This document shows positions 38,210 to 46,132 of a stretch of 64,000 nt of DNA, piece by piece. Source of the stretch: Enterobacter sp. BIGb0383 (lineage in GTDB: Bacteria > Pseudomonadota > Gammaproteobacteria > Enterobacterales > Enterobacteriaceae); NCBI RefSeq assembly GCF_003751845.1, contig NZ_RJKQ01000001.1, positions 682,001-746,000 of the forward strand, written 5' to 3'. The stretch's first letter is position 1. Every line of letters begins with the position of its first letter. A program made the position numbers and the translations under genes. The notes beneath the pieces were generated by a model. The model did no database searches and was not told the DNA's origin. It saw only the letters and a list, made by a program, of their open reading frames with translations.

Positions 38210-38248
38210 GTAAACAACCTTAGCGCCAGAGGAATAACCCGGGCTAAT

Positions 38249-38974
38249 TTACAGCATGTTCAGGCTCTCCTCCAGCGAGAGGGCATCTCCCGGATTGCCT
38301 TTGCCTTCAACGGTATTGGTCAAATAGTTGTAATCAAGATCGATCCAGGACTGCAGTTTTGCCTCATAGTCGCCCGGATATTGCGCCTGTTCGATGGCCG
38401 GTAGCGTCTTAAAGTGCACCAGAGCCGTGCTAAAGGAGTCGGTCAGTTTCCCGGTGCTGTTGTATTCCGCCATCGCTTTCGCTGCAAACTCTTTTCGCCA
38501 CGCGGATTCCTGGTCGAATGCCTCTTCCCATGCCGCTCTTCTTTCATTGGTGGTGTAGAGGCCGCTATCGTCATAGCTAATTAACGCCAGACTGTCCCGG
38601 GAAAGACCGGCAAAAGGATTGCTGCCGTTTCCGTTAACAAATTTGGTGGCCTGCGCGGCTCTGGCTAAACGTTCGGGATCGGAGGAATCAGGCACTTCGG
38701 CATTATTAATAGCCCGATTAGCGTCATACGCCGTTCCGGTAATTTTCGACAGCAGGTCAGTGGCTTTTGCGCCAAGTTCTTTCCTGCTGAGGCCTGCATA
38801 TTCTTCTGCCCGGCTGGCGCTATCGCTTAATTGTTGCGCCAGAGATGAGAGCACAACCGTGCTTTTGACGCCGATGGCCCTGTTATCAGATATACCTGAC
38901 GCGGCAGCTTTGTTTGTCGTGTGCAGAGTCTCTGCGGTAAGGCGGCTGGCGTTACTTTCAGGCTGAATGATCAC
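38249..38974 (-). CDS. Hypothetical protein next to a YjfB gene
   Basis: Protein of 241 residues starting at GTG, with AAGGA nine bases upstream. The N-terminal 60 residues are rich in Ser, Ala and Thr and look helical or disordered; the rest is acidic and soluble. Not recognised as a named family. It lies about 95 bases downstream of a YjfB-type gene on the same strand, so a link with flagella or surface motility is possible but unproven. Confidence 0.65.
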   Translation of the reverse strand: MIIQPESNASRLTAETLHTTNKAAASGISDNRAIGVKSTVVLSSLAQQLSDSASRAEEYAGLSRKELGAKATDLLSKITGTAYDANRAINNAEVPDSSDPERLARAAQATKFVNGNGSNPFAGLSRDSLALISYDDSGLYTTNERRAAWEEAFDQESAWRKEFAAKAMAEYNSTGKLTDSFSTALVHFKTLPAIEQAQYPGDYEAKLQSWIDLDYNYLTNTVEGKGNPGDALSLEESLNML

Positions 38975-39070
38975 TTTTACGTTTCCTTGTCGTCAGGGAT
39001 CCGGCCCAGGCCGCGAATGACAATAATTCACTCCCTGAAACAGGGAGTGTTTAAAAGTACCTATTTACCT

Positions 39071-39259
39071 TCAGGCAGTCGTATTGATATTGCGTCCGAT
39101 TGCCGGGTTCGAAGGTAACTGTGGGATCGACTCAAGAATGCCGGCGGCCACAGACTGCTGATTTTCGAGTGCTTTCTTCAGTACGAGGGTACTCGCCTGG
39201 GTCTTAACACTCAGGTCTTCAAGGCTGGTCGCCATTGAAGGGATCTGCGTTACATCCAT
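39071..39259 (-). CDS. YjfB-family putative motility protein
   Basis: Small protein of 62 residues. MDVTQIPSMATSLEDLSVK followed by a VLKKALENQQSVAAGIL helix is the YjfB pattern, a family found near motility genes. ATG at 39259 is used because it starts the family motif and GGAG lies upstream. No flagellar genes are in the window. Confidence 0.75.
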   Translation of the reverse strand: MDVTQIPSMATSLEDLSVKTQASTLVLKKALENQQSVAAGILESIPQLPSNPAIGRNINTTA

Positions 39260-39441
39260 TTTGCTCTCCTGTTCAATACTGCGAAAAAGGGAACCATTCA
39301 CGACTTTAGACAAAGCCGTACAACCTTATCGGCATTTTAGCGCAGATCTTGAGCAGTAAAGCCGCCAGAGTTGGCGTTGATAAAACCACGCCCTTGTTGC
39401 AAACTGCCAGCAGGTCGTTGTTATCAGGGAATAAGCAACTG

Positions 39442-40017
39442 ATGATACTGGGATTTGTGACGAGTAAAGATCTGCTCAACTGGCAAAATGCGCCTGCATC
39501 TCTGCCGCATTTTCAGTTCTATGAGCGGCATTGCGCGATCATTCGCACCACCTGCCCCGAAAAAATCCTGCCGGTTATCGCCCGTTTTGATATCCAGCAG
39601 GACGTGGTGGTCAAAACATTAATGTCGGTGCGACAGCTGCCGCAAAGATTACGCCAGAAATCGGTAACGCCGTTTGGGCTGCACAGCTTTACGCTGCTGG
39701 AAAATACGGCAACCGAGCTGTGCTACGGCCTGAGAGGACAATTCTGGCGCGCGGATTTTGGCCTGGAGGATATCCCGGACGGCCGCGCCTATGGCACACC
39801 ACTGAAATCTGGTAACGCAAAGCTGCTGCTGCGTTACCAGGTGCGGCAGCTCGCTGGCGATCGGTATGAACTCTGTACCGAAACCTTTATCCACTGCCCC
39901 GACCGCGCAACGCGGCTAAAAATGGCCGGATACTGGCTGGCTATCAGAATGGGCAGCGGCTGGATCCGGCAAAGAACCCTGAAGGCCGTTAAGCGCGAGC
40001 TTGAGAAAGCAGGCTAA
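39442..40017 (+). CDS. SRPBCC-like hypothetical protein
   Basis: Protein of about 191 residues. GLRGQFWRADFGLED, then CTETFIHCPDRATRLKMAGYW and an IRMGSGWIRQRTLKAVKRE tail follow a pattern I associate with SRPBCC/polyketide-cyclase-like proteins of unknown role. The ATG at 39442 is preferred to a TTG at 39349 that lacks a ribosome site. Divergent from the YjfB gene. Confidence 0.6.
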   Translation: MILGFVTSKDLLNWQNAPASLPHFQFYERHCAIIRTTCPEKILPVIARFDIQQDVVVKTLMSVRQLPQRLRQKSVTPFGLHSFTLLENTATELCYGLRGQFWRADFGLEDIPDGRAYGTPLKSGNAKLLLRYQVRQLAGDRYELCTETFIHCPDRATRLKMAGYWLAIRMGSGWIRQRTLKAVKRELEKAG

Positions 40018-40104
40018 CAATGCGTGTTCTGAGGCTGCAACCCGGTACATCCTCAGCATTTACAGGTATAATCCCGGAAATTTTTAACTGATTCAGATGC
40101 GAAG

Positions 40105-40644
40105 ATGACAAAACTTACCCTGCAAGAACAGATGCTAAAAGCGGGTCTGGTGACCAGCAAAAAGATGGCCAAAGTCCAGAGAACGGCGAAAAAATCCCGC
40201 GTTCAGGCCCGTGAAGCGCGCGAAGCTGTTGAAGAGAACAAAAAAGCGCAGCTTGAGCGTGATAAGCAGCTCAGCGAGCAGCAGAAACAGGCTGTGTTAT
40301 CGAAAGAGCATAAAGCGCAGGTCAAACAGCTTATTGAGATGAACAGAATCGAGATTACCAAAGGCAATATCGATTTTAATTTCACCGATAATAACCTGAT
40401 CAAAAAAATCGCCGTCGATAAGCTGACCCAGGCTCAGCTGATTAGCGGTCGTCTCGCCATTGCCCGCCTGGTGGTTGATAGCAGCGGCAAAACTGAATAC
40501 GCGATTATCCCCGCCGTTGTTGCCGACAAGATCGCCCAGCGCGATGCGGAAAGTATTGTCTTGAACAGCACCCTGAGCCAGGAAGAGCAGGACGAGGACG
40601 ATCCGTACGCTGACTTTAAAGTGCCTGATGATTTGATGTGGTAA
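40105..40644 (+). CDS. yaiL: DUF2058 nucleoprotein/polynucleotide-associated protein YaiL
   Basis: Protein of 179 residues, same length as E. coli YaiL and nearly identical in the N-terminal coiled-coil half (KAGLVTSKKMAKVQRTAKKS) and the acidic tail DPYADFKVPDDLMW. The very basic first half suggests nucleic-acid contact. In E. coli K-12 yaiL is beside frmB-frmA-frmR; here frmRA lies 13 kb away. Converges on the pseudouridine synthase gene. Confidence 0.93.
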   Translation: MTKLTLQEQMLKAGLVTSKKMAKVQRTAKKSRVQAREAREAVEENKKAQLERDKQLSEQQKQAVLSKEHKAQVKQLIEMNRIEITKGNIDFNFTDNNLIKKIAVDKLTQAQLISGRLAIARLVVDSSGKTEYAIIPAVVADKIAQRDAESIVLNSTLSQEEQDEDDPYADFKVPDDLMW

Positions 40645-40650
40645 CAGCCG

Positions 40651-41340
40651 TCAGAACGGGCTGACAAGATGAATGTTCATCTCTTCCCCACTGACGGGAT
40701 GAACAAAATGCAGCTCGCTGGCGTGCAGCATCAGCCGGGGCGTCTTTTCGGTGCCGGGGATCAGCAGACCACCATAGAGATCGCAGCCTAAAATCGGGTG
40801 GCCCAGCTGCTGGCAGTGAATACGCAGCTGATGGGTACGCCCGGTCTCCGGCGTCAGCTCTACCCGCGTTAACGGCAGTAACGTCCCTTCCTGATAAAAG
40901 CGCTCAGTCACCCGATAACGGGAACGCGCGCGCTTGCCGTTAACGGGGCAAATCGACATCAGCGGAAACAGCGCCGGATCTCTGGCAATCGCGGCGTCGA
41001 TGACCCCTTCATTGTCTTCCAGATGACCACACAGCAGCGCGGTGTAAACCTTGCTCACGCTACGCTCACTAAACTGCTGGCACAGCGCGGCATTGATCGC
41101 CTTACTACGCGCAACAACCATCAATCCTGAGGTCCCGAAATCCAGACGATGCACCAGGGTGCAGCCGGGAAATAGCTTTACCAGCCGGTGATGTACCGAA
41201 TCGAGATTCAGCGGGTTCTTGCCTGAGAGGCTCAGCAGCCCGGCTGGTTTATTGATCAGCACCAGGTGATCGTCCTGCCAGAGCACTTCGATCTGGTCAT
41301 GACACGGCGGGGCTATAAAGGTATCGGTGATTGTGGACAT
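40651..41340 (-). CDS. RluA-family pseudouridine synthase
   Basis: Enzyme of 229 residues converting uridine to pseudouridine in RNA. The catalytic Asp67 sits in VHRLDFGTSGLMV; TGRTHQLRIHCQQLGHPILG is the second family motif. No S4 domain, as in RluA/TruC. It is not a clear orthologue of a single E. coli synthase, being similar in size to RluA but diverged. Target RNA unknown. Confidence 0.85.
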   Translation of the reverse strand: MSTITDTFIAPPCHDQIEVLWQDDHLVLINKPAGLLSLSGKNPLNLDSVHHRLVKLFPGCTLVHRLDFGTSGLMVVARSKAINAALCQQFSERSVSKVYTALLCGHLEDNEGVIDAAIARDPALFPLMSICPVNGKRARSRYRVTERFYQEGTLLPLTRVELTPETGRTHQLRIHCQQLGHPILGCDLYGGLLIPGTEKTPRLMLHASELHFVHPVSGEEMNIHLVSPF

Positions 41341-41443
41341 CGGGCTGCCGGGCTTGAGGATGGGGGCGGATAATAACGAATTTTAGGAAAGTTTACCCCT
41401 GTTTTGTTTGATAAGATAGAAACAGGGATGCCAGTGGATAAGA

Positions 41444-42043
41444 GTGAGACTTTACGTGATAAAAAAGAACAGAATCGTTGTTGACTATTCATTATCAGTT
41501 TTAGAGCGAGATAAAGCCAGCAAGCTAATAAAAGCATACAAGAAAGAATATATAAAACCTTACGATTTCATTCTTTTTATCAGGAAAGTTGCCGTCACTA
41601 TTTTTGCATTCGCTGCACTTTTCAACGTCATAGCTCTGGTTCAGCCGATTCTGCAAACGGCTCCCGACGGACATTTTTTAGATGGCGACAAAATATTAAA
41701 CATCATGGTCCTTGGCCTTTTTGGGGTCGCGTTGATTTTGTTCGAAATCTACGATGCGGTTATCAATAAGGCGATGAAAAGACGGGCCAAACTGGAGCAG
41801 GAAGACGAGGAGACCACCCGAAAAGTTAAGTTAAACAGATACTTTATAGAAAGCATTACCAATACGGAAAGCGGTAAGGTCTACTGGAAAAACATCAAGG
41901 ACTGCTATCGAAAAGAAGGGTTTATTTTTATACATATGATGGGTGACAGTTGTGTGATTATACCTGAAAGAATCTTCTCATCTCAACGTGAGATCGCAGA
42001 GGTTTTCGATTTTATAAAAACGCAGATAACACAGAATAAATAA
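41444..42043 (+). CDS. Membrane protein with YcxB-like C-terminal domain
   Basis: Protein of 199 residues, GTG start. Two hydrophobic helices (about 47-68 and 88-107) are followed by a basic linker and a C-terminal domain (VYWKNIKDCYRKEGFIFIHM and VIIPERIFSSQRE) typical of YcxB-like proteins. Function unknown. AT-rich compared with the neighbouring yaiL. Confidence 0.7.
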   Translation: MRLYVIKKNRIVVDYSLSVLERDKASKLIKAYKKEYIKPYDFILFIRKVAVTIFAFAALFNVIALVQPILQTAPDGHFLDGDKILNIMVLGLFGVALILFEIYDAVINKAMKRRAKLEQEDEETTRKVKLNRYFIESITNTESGKVYWKNIKDCYRKEGFIFIHMMGDSCVIIPERIFSSQREIAEVFDFIKTQITQNK

Positions 42044-42128
42044 AAATAGGGTGGATGCCGGAATCCCTTAGCACCATGGCATATCCGATAAAAGGCATTT
42101 TACGCCCTCAGCGAAACGCAGATGTCAT

Positions 42129-42190
42129 TCTGGAATCTGACCCGCAATACAGAATGCACACCTGAAATATTTTCTCAGCACAGCGCGGTA
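42129..42190. repeat. Degenerate repeat, copy A
   Basis: TCTGGAATCTGACCCGCAA and a following TGAAATATTTTCTCAGCAC show about two-thirds identity over roughly 60 bases with 45889-45945. The two copies are in the same orientation and bracket the TetR/MFS/NUDIX genes and the Ash-like leader. Confidence 0.4.
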
Positions 42191-42248
42191 TTCATTCCAG
42201 ACACAAATACCGCCCGGTGAATCGGCACAGCGAATTCAAGGACGAGCT

Positions 42249-42836
42249 TCACTCAGAACGTCGCAATCCACGCAGTAACAGGTTCAGCGCGGTAATGCCC
42301 TGCGCCAGTCGCTTATCGCTCTCATTACCGTCGGCAATCCAGAACGCGGCTTCTGCCAGGCTGCCGTAAATCAGCGAGGCCAGTCCTTCCGGATCGGCGT
42401 CATCGACAATACCTTGCTGAATCAGATTGCGGATCAGGTGCTGCATCGAATCGATACAAAGGCGATCCGACTCCGGTGAGGAACCGCCGAGTACCGCTTT
42501 TGCATCGCGCAAAACAATGCGCTGAAATTCAGGTTCCAGCGCCATCTCAAGGTAAGCCCGGCAACGACCGCAAAAACCTTCCCACGGATCGTCCGCATTA
42601 TCAGAAATCGCCTGCAGACGCCGATCCATCTCGTTATCGAGCTGGTCCACAACTGCCGCCAGCAATCCTTTTTTGTCACCAAAATGATGATATAGCGCGC
42701 CACGGGTCAATCCTGCCTGCGCAGTCAGGTCGTCCATCGAGGTTTCAGCGTAGCCACGCTCGCTAAACACTTTACGGGCCGTCGCTAACAGCGTGGCCCG
42801 GGTCTCTTCCATCTCGGCGCGGGTACGGCGAACCAT
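42249..42836 (-). CDS. TetR-family regulator, NalC/AcrR-like
   Basis: Repressor of 195 residues. The helix-turn-helix region FSERGYAETSMDDLTAQAGL and TRGALYHHFGDKKGLLAAV is very close to that of the TetR protein at 16280-16879. Divergent from an MFS transporter, with paired ATACG...CGTAT palindromes between them. It is very likely a repressor of that exporter, released by an unknown ligand. Confidence 0.88.
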   Translation of the reverse strand: MVRRTRAEMEETRATLLATARKVFSERGYAETSMDDLTAQAGLTRGALYHHFGDKKGLLAAVVDQLDNEMDRRLQAISDNADDPWEGFCGRCRAYLEMALEPEFQRIVLRDAKAVLGGSSPESDRLCIDSMQHLIRNLIQQGIVDDADPEGLASLIYGSLAEAAFWIADGNESDKRLAQGITALNLLLRGLRRSE

Positions 42837-42873
42837 GATCGTCTCCTTACATAGGATATGAATGACTGTTTAC

Positions 42874-42917
42874 ATACGGTGCGTATGAATATAGGATTCT
42901 ATTCATACGCACCGTAT
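42874..42917. promoter_or_regulatory. Paired TetR operators between regulator and MFS gene
   Basis: ATACGGTGCGTAT (42874-42886) and ATACGCACCGTAT (42905-42917) are exact reverse complements of one another and each is itself an ATACG-N3-CGTAT palindrome. They lie 18 bases apart in the divergent promoter region. The same motif occurs four times before the other TetR gene. Confidence 0.75.
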
Positions 42918-42970
42918 GTATTGTCGCTGTGCCACCTTGTCGTGGCAAGCAAATCCTACCGGAGAATAAG

Positions 42971-44176
42971 ATGGCTAATCAGTACCGAGACCTTTTTTCT
43001 GCGCCTGGCACGGGTTATTTTGCCGCTGCCGGTCTCCTTGCCCGGCTCCCTTTACCTATGGCGGGCATTGGGATTATCACGCTGCTGTCGCAGTTGCGTG
43101 GCAGCTATGCGCTGGCCGGAGCCGTTTCCGCGACCTTTGTTATGGCCTATGCCCTGCTGTCGCCGCAGATCTCCCGATATGTGGATCGCTATGGGCAGCA
43201 CCGCGTTTTACCCGTCGCTACAGCGATGAGTATCAGCGGCTTTCTCATCCTGATAGCGGGTTCTCACTGGAATGTTGCCAACGGAATTCTGTTTTTAGGC
43301 GCTTTGCTGGCGGGATTTATGCCCAGTATCTCTGCCATGGTGCGGGCACGCTGGACGGCGCTATACCGAAGCCAGCCCCGTTTGCAGACGGCCTATTCGC
43401 TTGAAACGGTGCTTGATGAACTGACATTCATTGTTGGTCCGCCCCTTTCGATTGGCCTTTCCGTAACGCTTTTTTATCAGGCGGGTCTACTGCTCGCGAC
43501 GCTTTTGCTGCTTGTTGGCGTCTCTGTACTGGTGATGCAGCGTGGAACGGAACCCCCTGTCGTGCCGGTCAGTAACGCCACTGCAGGATCGGGGTCGGTC
43601 ATCCGGATACCTGGCGTGCGGCTGTTGACGCTACTGATGGTGGCGATGGGTGTCATTGTCGGTACGGTAGATATCGTGAGCATAGCCTACGCCGAACAGT
43701 TGGGGCTTCCTGCAGCGGCCAGCCTGGTATTATCAGCCTATGCCGTGGGTTCCTGTCTGGCAGGGTTAGTCTATGGCTCGCTCAGGCTTAAAACGCCGCT
43801 CCATCGACTGTTGCTGCTGGGCGGAGTGGCGACGGCCGCAACCACCATCCCCCTGATACTGGCCACAAACCTTATCGCGTTGACGATAGCCGTCCTGGTG
43901 GCGGGCCTCTTTTTCGCCCCCACCATGATTGTGGCCATGTCGCTAATCGAGCGCCGGGTTTCCGAATACCAGTTAACAGAAGGTATGACCTGGCTGCTGG
44001 CAGGACTGAATGTCGGCATTGCGTTTGGTGCCGCGATCGCTGGTCAGGTTGTGGATGGCAATGTCGCGCGGGCTGGATTCTCCGTCGCCCTTGTAGCCGG
44101 CGTTGTGGTACTGCTTTTGGTACTATTGAGCCATTTGATCCTGCGTAAACAGCGTCGCCAGCACCCTGCTACGTGA
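42971..44176 (+). CDS. MFS transporter, putative drug exporter
   Basis: Inner-membrane protein of 401 residues with about twelve transmembrane helices in two halves and the second-loop SPQISRYVDRYGQHRVLP motif A equivalent. ATG at 42971 has GGAG about eight bases upstream. Divergent TetR gene with operators suggests an inducible exporter. Substrate unknown. Confidence 0.85.
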   Translation: MANQYRDLFSAPGTGYFAAAGLLARLPLPMAGIGIITLLSQLRGSYALAGAVSATFVMAYALLSPQISRYVDRYGQHRVLPVATAMSISGFLILIAGSHWNVANGILFLGALLAGFMPSISAMVRARWTALYRSQPRLQTAYSLETVLDELTFIVGPPLSIGLSVTLFYQAGLLLATLLLLVGVSVLVMQRGTEPPVVPVSNATAGSGSVIRIPGVRLLTLLMVAMGVIVGTVDIVSIAYAEQLGLPAAASLVLSAYAVGSCLAGLVYGSLRLKTPLHRLLLLGGVATAATTIPLILATNLIALTIAVLVAGLFFAPTMIVAMSLIERRVSEYQLTEGMTWLLAGLNVGIAFGAAIAGQVVDGNVARAGFSVALVAGVVVLLLVLLSHLILRKQRRQHPAT

Positions 44177-44279
44177 ATCTATGGGGTTACTTAACACACT
44201 GAATTGCTTATCATGGCATCCTTGTACAGTTCATGGTCACATGTTGTGGAGCCTGAATCGCAATACGGAGGGACAGAGA

Positions 44280-44684
44280 TTGAGCGCAATGGGTAAAATT
44301 AACATCGCTGCTGCGATTATCACCGACATTCAGGGCCGTTGCCTGTTAGTCAGGAAACGTGGCACGCATTACTTCATGCAGCCCGGAGGAAAGCCTGAAG
44401 CCGGAGAGTCGCCGGAAGCTGCGCTTGTGCGTGAGCTTAAAGAGGAGCTCAACTTCATTGTTTCCCCTGACGAGCTTGTCCCGGTCGGCCGTTTCACCGA
44501 TATTGCGGCTAACGAACCCGGGCATATTGTCTGTGCTGACATCTTTCGTATATCGACGGACAGAACGCGTTTTGAACCCACAGCAGAAATAGAGGAAGCG
44601 ATCTGGTTTGAGCCGAACCAGCATCATATTAAGCTTGCTCCCCTTACTGAAAATCATCTGATTCCCCTGCTGAAAGAGGTTTAA
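44280..44684 (+). CDS. NUDIX hydrolase
   Basis: Protein of about 134 residues. The Nudix box runs GGKPEAGES...RELKEELNF (about residues 37-59) with the catalytic REx2EE glutamates. TTG at 44280 is favoured because GGAGG is eight bases upstream; ATG at 44289 is the alternative. Such enzymes cleave nucleoside diphosphates linked to other groups; substrate unknown. Confidence 0.82.
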   Translation: MSAMGKINIAAAIITDIQGRCLLVRKRGTHYFMQPGGKPEAGESPEAALVRELKEELNFIVSPDELVPVGRFTDIAANEPGHIVCADIFRISTDRTRFEPTAEIEEAIWFEPNQHHIKLAPLTENHLIPLLKEV

Positions 44685-44837
44685 ACTTGCAGGCGGCTTT
44701 GAGCCTTGATCTGAATAGCTCCAGAGGCAAATCTGTAAAATAAGTACCATCAAAAAATCAAACCAATGGATATAGGACGATTTATGGCATTACAGGGAAG
44801 GCTAATACTGGATTGATTTGGTTGGAGGTAATCACCA

Positions 44838-45104
44838 ATGGCTATAACAACACTTGCCCGTAGAATAATTAAAACTTGTTACTTCATCATTTCAGTCTTT
44901 GCTTTTGGTCATCTACTTCCCCATCCCGAATCTTACCTTCGCTACGGTATTGTCAGAAAGATAGCCTTGTTTATCAGTGATGATGTCAATGCCGAGTCAG
45001 TCTATGATGCATATTCATATATTGACTGGTTTATCATTCTGGCAATTACCATCCTTTTTTATAAATTAACTATGATGTTGATAAATAGAGCAATGAGCAA
45101 ATAA
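44838..45104 (+). CDS. Small membrane protein, hypothetical
   Basis: Protein of 88 residues with two hydrophobic helices (about 12-28 and 63-80) and an acidic loop between them. TTGGAGG is upstream of the ATG. AT-rich. No family recognised. Confidence 0.55.
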   Translation: MAITTLARRIIKTCYFIISVFAFGHLLPHPESYLRYGIVRKIALFISDDVNAESVYDAYSYIDWFIILAITILFYKLTMMLINRAMSK

Positions 45105-45148
45105 AATGCCAAAATAAGGGAGCAATGCGCCCCCTCACAGCTCTTACC

Positions 45149-45580
45149 TCAATCAGCCCCTCTTACCCAGCGCGGTGCCATCATCTCTTTTACAAAGTAG
45201 CCGGTCAGTTCACACAACAGATCGCGTAGTGCATTCCCCGCGTTTCCCGCCGCCTTATGCTCACCGAGCACGGCACTCAGGGCCATGCAGTAACGACACA
45301 GATCGGTGCAGTCAGGTTCAAAACAGTATGAATTGGCGGGAAGTGTATCTACGGTAAAGCTGTCGACAAGACATTCCGGGATCGGATCAAGTAACCCCGG
45401 TTTGAGCTGCGCCAGGCAAGCGTGAAGCTTATGGCTGAGCGCCTGATGCTGCATGGGTTCAGTGCTTTCCGCCAGCAGAGTGGCGACGTAATCACAGGCT
45501 CTGGCCTGTTCAATAAAGTCTGGAACCGGGATAAGAGGAAAACCGGGTTGAGCGTGGGTAAAACTGAGGACTGTTGCCAT
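45149..45580 (-). CDS. Hypothetical protein downstream of an Ash-like leader
   Basis: Protein of 143 residues with a cysteine cluster CFEPDCTDLCRYC (about residues 86-98) that could bind metal. GGAGG stands eight bases before the ATG. Immediately upstream lies a sequence resembling the Ash/Icd leader that precedes genes of P4-type satellites and prophages. Function unknown; mobile-element origin is likely from this context. Confidence 0.65.
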   Translation of the reverse strand: MATVLSFTHAQPGFPLIPVPDFIEQARACDYVATLLAESTEPMQHQALSHKLHACLAQLKPGLLDPIPECLVDSFTVDTLPANSYCFEPDCTDLCRYCMALSAVLGEHKAAGNAGNALRDLLCELTGYFVKEMMAPRWVRGAD

Positions 45581-45587
45581 AAGGGCT

Positions 45588-45855
45588 ACCTCCAGTATTT
45601 GATGCTTATACCGCCACCTGAAATGCCAATTTCATGGTGATGGTGCCGGGCGAGATTGGCATTACCGGCATACTGGAACCGGCGCGTCTTGCGACGCCCT
45701 CGCCCGGCCCACCATTGGAATGTAACCGAACGTGCAACACAAAAAAAGTGCGGATGCGCTTTGTGCCGCCAGTATGCTGTATCAGGATGCCAATCCCGGC
45801 ACCTGATTTTGCAGGTGCGAGGGGTACGATAGAGGTTGGATTTGCTTAGAGGAAG
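45588..45855 (-). other. P4/prophage Ash-like leader region
   Basis: Read on the minus strand, one frame without an ATG gives HKAHPHFFCVARSVTF, then QWWAGRGRRKTRR, and stops just before the ribosome site of the 143-residue gene. HPHFF-VARS followed by WWAG is the signature of Ash-family or Icd-like sequences upstream of satellite-phage genes. Because no start codon is found I call it a leader or remnant, not a gene. The rest of the 551-base gap (to 46132) holds the promoter of the plus-strand gene and a short repeat. Confidence 0.6.
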
Positions 45856-45888
45856 GTGTTTTGCGTCTTAAACCAGGCGGGAATGTAA

Positions 45889-45945
45889 CTCTGGAATCTT
45901 GCACGCAAAATAGGATGAATGGGTGAAATATTTTAGTACCGCAAT
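45889..45945. repeat. Degenerate repeat, copy B
   Basis: CTCTGGAATCTTGCACGCAA and TGAAATATTTTAGTACCGCA match copy A at 42129-42190 in the same orientation, with gaps. Possible scar of recombination or insertion. Confidence 0.4.
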
Positions 45946-46132
45946 AAGACTCTCATATCAGCAAGAGTTCGGGGTCAGGAGTACCGCTTTTAGTTGATAA
46001 ACCAAGCTGAAGGTCCGCTCTGTGCCAGAAGCGGAAGTTGCCAACATTTTTATCTCTGCCAATATGAGGAAGTAATGTTTTCTCGTTGTGACTCATAAAT
46101 AAAACTGTGTCTTATCATCATGGAGATCTTTG

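Noticed and set aside
45634-45849. Plus-strand open frame of 71 codons
   Set aside because: The opposite strand carries the Ash-like signature and leads into a gene with a good ribosome site; the plus-strand frame looks like its shadow.
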